A DNA stretch of 20,967 nucleotides from Ophiothrix spiculata. Taxonomy: Eukaryota > Echinodermata > Ophiuroidea > Amphilepidida > Ophiotrichidae. The notes under the pieces were generated by a model that was not told where the DNA came from, searched no databases, and saw nothing but the letters and a program-made list of their open reading frames with translations. This document shows, in pieces, positions 12,501 to 18,500 of this stretch. The stretch is from assembly GCA_000969725.1 (NCBI GenBank), contig JXSR01S023040.1; one strand, written 5' to 3'. Position numbers and translations under genes: made by a program. The first letter of the stretch is position 1, and every line of letters begins with the position of its first letter.

Positions 12501-15500
12501 AACGATATAACATATGCATCTAATGTACTTGATTTTATTCTTTTTGCCGATGACACCACTATTTTATTTTCTGATAAAAATATTCATGATAAGATCAATA
12601 TCATCAATAGAGAACTTAATGAAGTTTCAAATTGGTTCAAATCGAATAAATTGTCTATCAACGCTTCAAAAACAAATTTTATGACTTTGGGTACATCTCA
12701 AATGACAAATAAAATTAAAACAACTTAAATATCACATTGGACAACACGCTGCTCGACAAAGTGACAAATACCAAGTTCTTGTGAATTATTATAGATGAAA
12801 ATTTGTCATGGAAAAATCACATAAATTGTGTATACAAGACGATTTCAAGAAATATTGGTGTCATCAACAAACTTAAGCATTTTATTCCGTATAGTATTTT
12901 ACGAACCCTATATTGTACTCTTATTCTTCCATATCTAAACTATGGAATAATAATTTGGGGTAGAACATGTAAAAGTTACCTTGACAAAATAATAAAACTT
13001 CAAAAATGGGCGATAAGAACAATCACCAACTCCCATTATAGATGTCATACTGCACCTTTGTTCCTCAAATCAAATCTCCTCAATGTCAACGACATGTATA
13101 CTGTTGAACTGGGTGTTTTCATGTACAGATTTAGTATCAAGGATTTGCCAAATTCATTTTATATTTCATAAAGCGTTCTGATATTCATAAGTATGGAACA
13201 AGACACACCAACGATTTACAATTAACAAATAATAATTTGAAAACATGCATGATCAATGCATAAGAACAAACGGTCCTATATTATGGAACTCTTTACCAAA
13301 AACAATAACAGATTCTAAATCCGTCAAACATTTAAGAATTAATATCAAACGTCATCTATTACAATTCTATGAGTGATCTCACTTTATCCCGCGTCCTTTG
13401 AGCTCATCGTTGTTGTGTCTTTGTTGTATTCCTTCTAGGCTATTCCTATTTTGTTATGATATTTTTGTGTGTGTTTATATAATACTTTGGGGGTTGGCAA
13501 TTTATCAGGCCTATTGGCCTTCTAGCCCTCTCCTCCATGTGGTTTTTATTTTGTTTGCTGTTTTGATGTATTGTTTTTATATGGAAATAAAGAATCTTGA
13601 ATCTCTTGAATCTTGCTTCTCCTCCATAGGACTTCTCATGGAAGTTTTTAACAGGAGGTGGGTGGTCACGGGGAAAATTAATTAGTGAAGGCAGGAATGC
13701 TCCGTTTGAAGGAAGTCTTTGTGGTTTGACTTAAAACATCTAGGTTACACCTCTTTTGTGCATACGGACCTTAGATGTCAGTAAAAGCCTGATGGATAAT
13801 CTTTGTGTATGTAACAATAACCAGACTCATTCTCATGTCACTATACAAATCCACTGATAATAAAATTAACATACAATAAAGAAAATAGACTAAAATGACA
13901 TCCTACCTTCTGTTTCTGGTTCCCCTGATTCTGTTTCCCCTTCCTCTGCTGTCGTCTTGCCTTCATCATTTTCATCATCAGGATCAGTTTCTTCCTCTGT
14001 AAGCTCACCTACCTCCATGGCTTGAATATCTAGTGGACAAATGGTTAGGATAAGTCCATTATTTTTTGAATTTTTCAAGAAAAGACACACAGAAGCCAAT
14101 TTTCCGCAAAGCAAAAGCAAAATGATTCAATTCTTTTGCAATACATAGAAGTTTAGTTTTGATGGATACTCTTCCCATGAACAGTTGTTATGGAAACCAC
14201 TATAATTTTACTCTTTCACTCCGGAATAAAGTTTTCACCATCCGTCCTATTTCGACGGAAAGCCGCTCTGAACGGCTCGCAGACACCTCATTTTATGATA
14301 GCATATGATAATTTTATACCGCAAGGGTTGTTCTCGTTGCTTATCAAAATGATGGCGCTAGATAGCTCTTCATTTTAACTACTTGGTGGCGAACTTTTGA
14401 CCAATTTAGGCTTCTAGGTTTTTAATTAGAGCAATTTGAAAAAATTGTGTCAAAAAAGAAATTGCGGCCAATCGTGCACCCTTTTGCGAGCCGCTGTGAG
14501 CGGCTTGCCAGAGTGAAAGAGTTAATAGTCTGAATTAGTCATATCTTTATAACTTAATCCATGTATTCAGTAACCATTGCAAAAAGTTTTCATTGAAGAT
14601 GGATGGTCGTATATGAGGCTTAAATAAGCCTTCCGTTGCATCAACAGGTAAACAGGTAATACAACAAAATCAAAGTGTGGGGTACCTTTCCTTTGAAATA
14701 AAAATTGATGCAATTCCTACCTCGGAATCTATGTATTAGTTTTAACCTTCATAAGGAATTGGGAGTTTTGACCTTTGGCTGCCAATGCATGAATTGTGGT
14801 CGAATTAATGGCTTTCCTGTTTTTAAAGTAGATTTCAATGTGTGATCCCACCTATGTTTCTTCATAAGTGCAGTGCAAATTTGATAGTTAGGTCAGGCCT
14901 TCTCAAACGATGGCGGAGGGCCAAATCCGACCCCCAAATCACTTTAATTGCCCACTTGATCACCTCTTGAATACAAAAGTATATAAGAAAAGCATACCGA
15001 AAAAAGTCTTCAAGCCTTCAACATCTTGTTTTGAGCTGGCCCTAAAATGACCCACCAATATATGTAATTGAGAACCCCTGATGTAGGTATACATGTAACG
15101 ACCCACCTTACAAACTATAATTAAATTACGCTGGTACGGTACTCTCTATGTCAGCGCTTCACTATATGGCTCAGACTGGCCACACGGCCGATCATAATTA
15201 GTCAAAATTTTGACCAGTAGAATTACACACCTTGGCTGCTCGCTCGCCCTATCTAACTGCACGGCAACCGTTCGAGATTGGTAGGCTTTGGTAAAGAGTA
15301 TGACAAAATGGCGCTGGCTAAACGAGTGACTTCTGCATGGCGCACTGCATTTAACTACACGTTGCAAGAAATTTGCGCAATCACCCATGTGCCACGCATG
15401 ATATGTGTTTGACGCTTAAAACATATGCCGTCAGGATACGGGCCAATCAAGTTCTTTAAATTGATAAGCGGTTACCGGTGTCTTATTTTGACCAGCGTAT

Positions 15501-18500
15501 AATTAAATTCATTTAATCTAATGTGCTTTACCTTCATCAAACTTGTCCAAATCCTCCTCAGACTTGTCTCCAGGAGCATCCCTCTTTTCACTTCCTTTGA
15601 AGAGAATCTGAATAACAAATAAATGCAGTGCGATTACAGTGAAACATATCCCATATACTGGATATAAATCACTGAAATGATAGAGAGAATTGGTATGTTC
15701 TTGACTACATAAATTTTGAAACTAAGATTTCTGTAAATAGAGTCTGCTCTCAAGGTGGGCAAGGGTTGATTGCAATATTTGAAAATCATTTCCTTCATTT
15801 CAAGTTCTTACCTCTAGAAGAAAATAATCAGAAAAACCTTCAATGGGAACCATTTCATAACAAGAAAGCATGCTTAACATTATTAGGTCAAATATTATAA
15901 GCTGCCAATTGTTGATTCTAAATTGCTAAAAAGATCCACTCATTTAAAAATATCGTTGGAAATGTATACTATGAAACTTAAAAAAAAGTATAGAGTGACA
16001 TCCATTATAAAACACAAAAGATTCTGTGTGACTTACAGCAGGCAAACTGGTTCTGAGATCTATCAAGTTTTCATGGAATGTCTTAGTATCCTCATCTTCC
16101 CACAGAGACGTCTCAAAATCAAACTCTGCCACACTGCCATCAGCTCGCAAGAAATCCATGGCCATCAGTTCATTCTCTTCTTGTAGTTTTTCTGAGTGAA
16201 AACACAAAATGAAAATATATAATACAGGAAATTGCTTAAGGTAGCTCTAACGGCTACAGTGTCCTGCACAGAATTAGTTCAAAATTTCACAGAATGTGCA
16301 GAATGATGAAAAAATCTTGTATTCCAAATTTTTATTTTTTTTCTGTCGAAGCGTTTTAGAGTTACGGTAATTTCTATTTTCCAATTTCCCTTAGACTTTG
16401 TATATGGCAAATTTGGCCACCATGAAAATTTCACAAAATTTGTCAAATTTCTGAAAAAAATACTATTTACATAAGAATTTTTTTCCATGGCAGTGGTTCA
16501 CAAATGAAACTACTTTTTTTTTTCTTTGAATTGCAAACTGATCACAGATTGTCACAAATTTTGATTTAAAGACATTTCTTTCATTGTTTACGAACCGGAC
16601 ACTTCTAATGTTTCTACTTCCCGAATTTTATTGTGTTAATTTCTAGAAACACATAATAGCCAGAAATCTCAGAATTTTCATTCATACTTTCCATGCTTCA
16701 ATTTTGACAAACAAGGTGTCAAATGAAAGCTTATTAAATTTGCAACAATCTCTCGTTGGCTTTTAAAATTAAACTGTTTCTAGAAAATTTTATAGGTGTT
16801 TGAAAATATGCCTAAATTTAGGAGCTAAAAAATCATTTTTCTTGATAATAAAACACTTTATTGCAAAAAGCCCAAGATAGAATTTAGCTATTGTGATCCT
16901 ACACCAGCCCCTAAAATTTGAATGTCATAGCACATTCCCTCTTGACATGAAAATTCAAAAACTCTGATTTTTTAGGGAATTTTCAAAAAATAAAGAAAAA
17001 CATAAGAAATTGACCTAATATTATAAAACTTATTAAATGTTACCATTGAAGGGTTTACTTTAAATGGAAATAGGTTTTGGTTCCCATTCTCAAAAACTAT
17101 TCACTTTATAGCTAATTTTCTGACATGTGTAAATAGCCGTTCAAGCTACCTTAAAACCAAAGAGCACTCCATAGTGATTTACTAGTGTCTGTTATGCTTG
17201 AGGGCTTCCTGGGTGAATCTTGAACATAACATAATATTATGAGATTACAGATTGATATAAAATTAAAATAAATCTGGCAATTACTGAATAAAATCCAAAA
17301 TACTTTAAAGTTGTGTGCCTCATATATTCAAATACTTTTGAAGCTGAATTATGACTTAATTCAAATGTACACAGGCATGGCTGGATAGGAGTTTTTAGTA
17401 GTGCTGACAAATCAAATCAATTCCAAAACACAACTACAATTGTGCCAGCGCAAAGTGAATTGCATTGACATTGTGTCACAGTCTGCTTTGTGTCACAATC
17501 TGTTTGCATTTCTGAGGGCGAATTGAAATGCGATATCCTTTGTGGTGAAAAGTATTGGGAATTGATTTGTTTATATTTGTGTTCAGTTCAATATCAGACT
17601 TTCATGACATTTTTGAGCCACTTGCAAGCTATGCAAGCAGCCAATCAATAGTGGTATGAGCGACTGTGTTGACAAAATGCCAGGTGTAAATACATGACAT
17701 TGGCAGGACCAGTCCGAATAAAAATATTGAAAAAGCCCTGTATATAATGACAGAATCCATGATACCTGGCAATGAATATACTTACCATCTATTGGCAGAT
17801 CAGGCATCTCCTCATCAATCAAGTCCTGAAGAGGAAAATTCACAAGAAGCTGATTAGCAAAGCTAACCAAACTTGGTGTCACAATATGATAATATCTCTC
17901 TTAATGTTACAACAGCCAATATGTTTTGTTCATTCTGAAGTTCTTGAAAAAATAAAGTCTATATTAAAGTTGTAAAGTTAGTAGATTAGCCTGATGCTGT
18001 ATCCAGAAAGGAGGTTACTCAACTTTTGAGGTACGCGCCATGTGCCACCAAAAAGACCCCTTTTTTTTTAGCTCTCTCTCTCACAGAAAGACCCCCTATT
18101 TTTACAAACTATTTTAAAACTTCCTTGTCACTAAAACAACCTCTGTCACTTAAAGACCCACGATTTTCTTAATTTGATGTAATTTTTCGAAAATTTCATC
18201 AAAAATTGTCACAAATTGTTGACCATTTTGACCCAGAAAGACCCTTCTTTTTGGTGAATTTCACCCCCATTTTTTGCACTATGTCACTGAAAGATCCCCT
18301 TTTTTGACCAAATTTGTCAACGAAAGACCCCTACTTCCGAGGTGCTTGGTGGCACCTGTATGTCACTTCCATATGCGAGTACCCCCACCCCGGTGCTGTA
18401 TAACACTTTAAGAAGGATAGCAATGTTTACTATAGGTGCGTGAAGAAAACCTTTTCACTTTAACGCGTCTCGTGCGCCCAGATTAAAGTTCAAACGCAAC

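Noticed and set aside
13398-13685. Plus-strand frame after the LINE stop codon
   Set aside because: It is hydrophobic by base composition and lies over the LINE 3' untranslated tail and beyond it.
15146-15388. 80-codon minus-strand frame in the 371-bp element
   Set aside because: No transposase or other motif; it results from the higher GC of the element.
18045-18335. CRISPR array
   Set aside because: The repeats are degenerate, irregularly spaced and inside a transposon in a eukaryotic intron.
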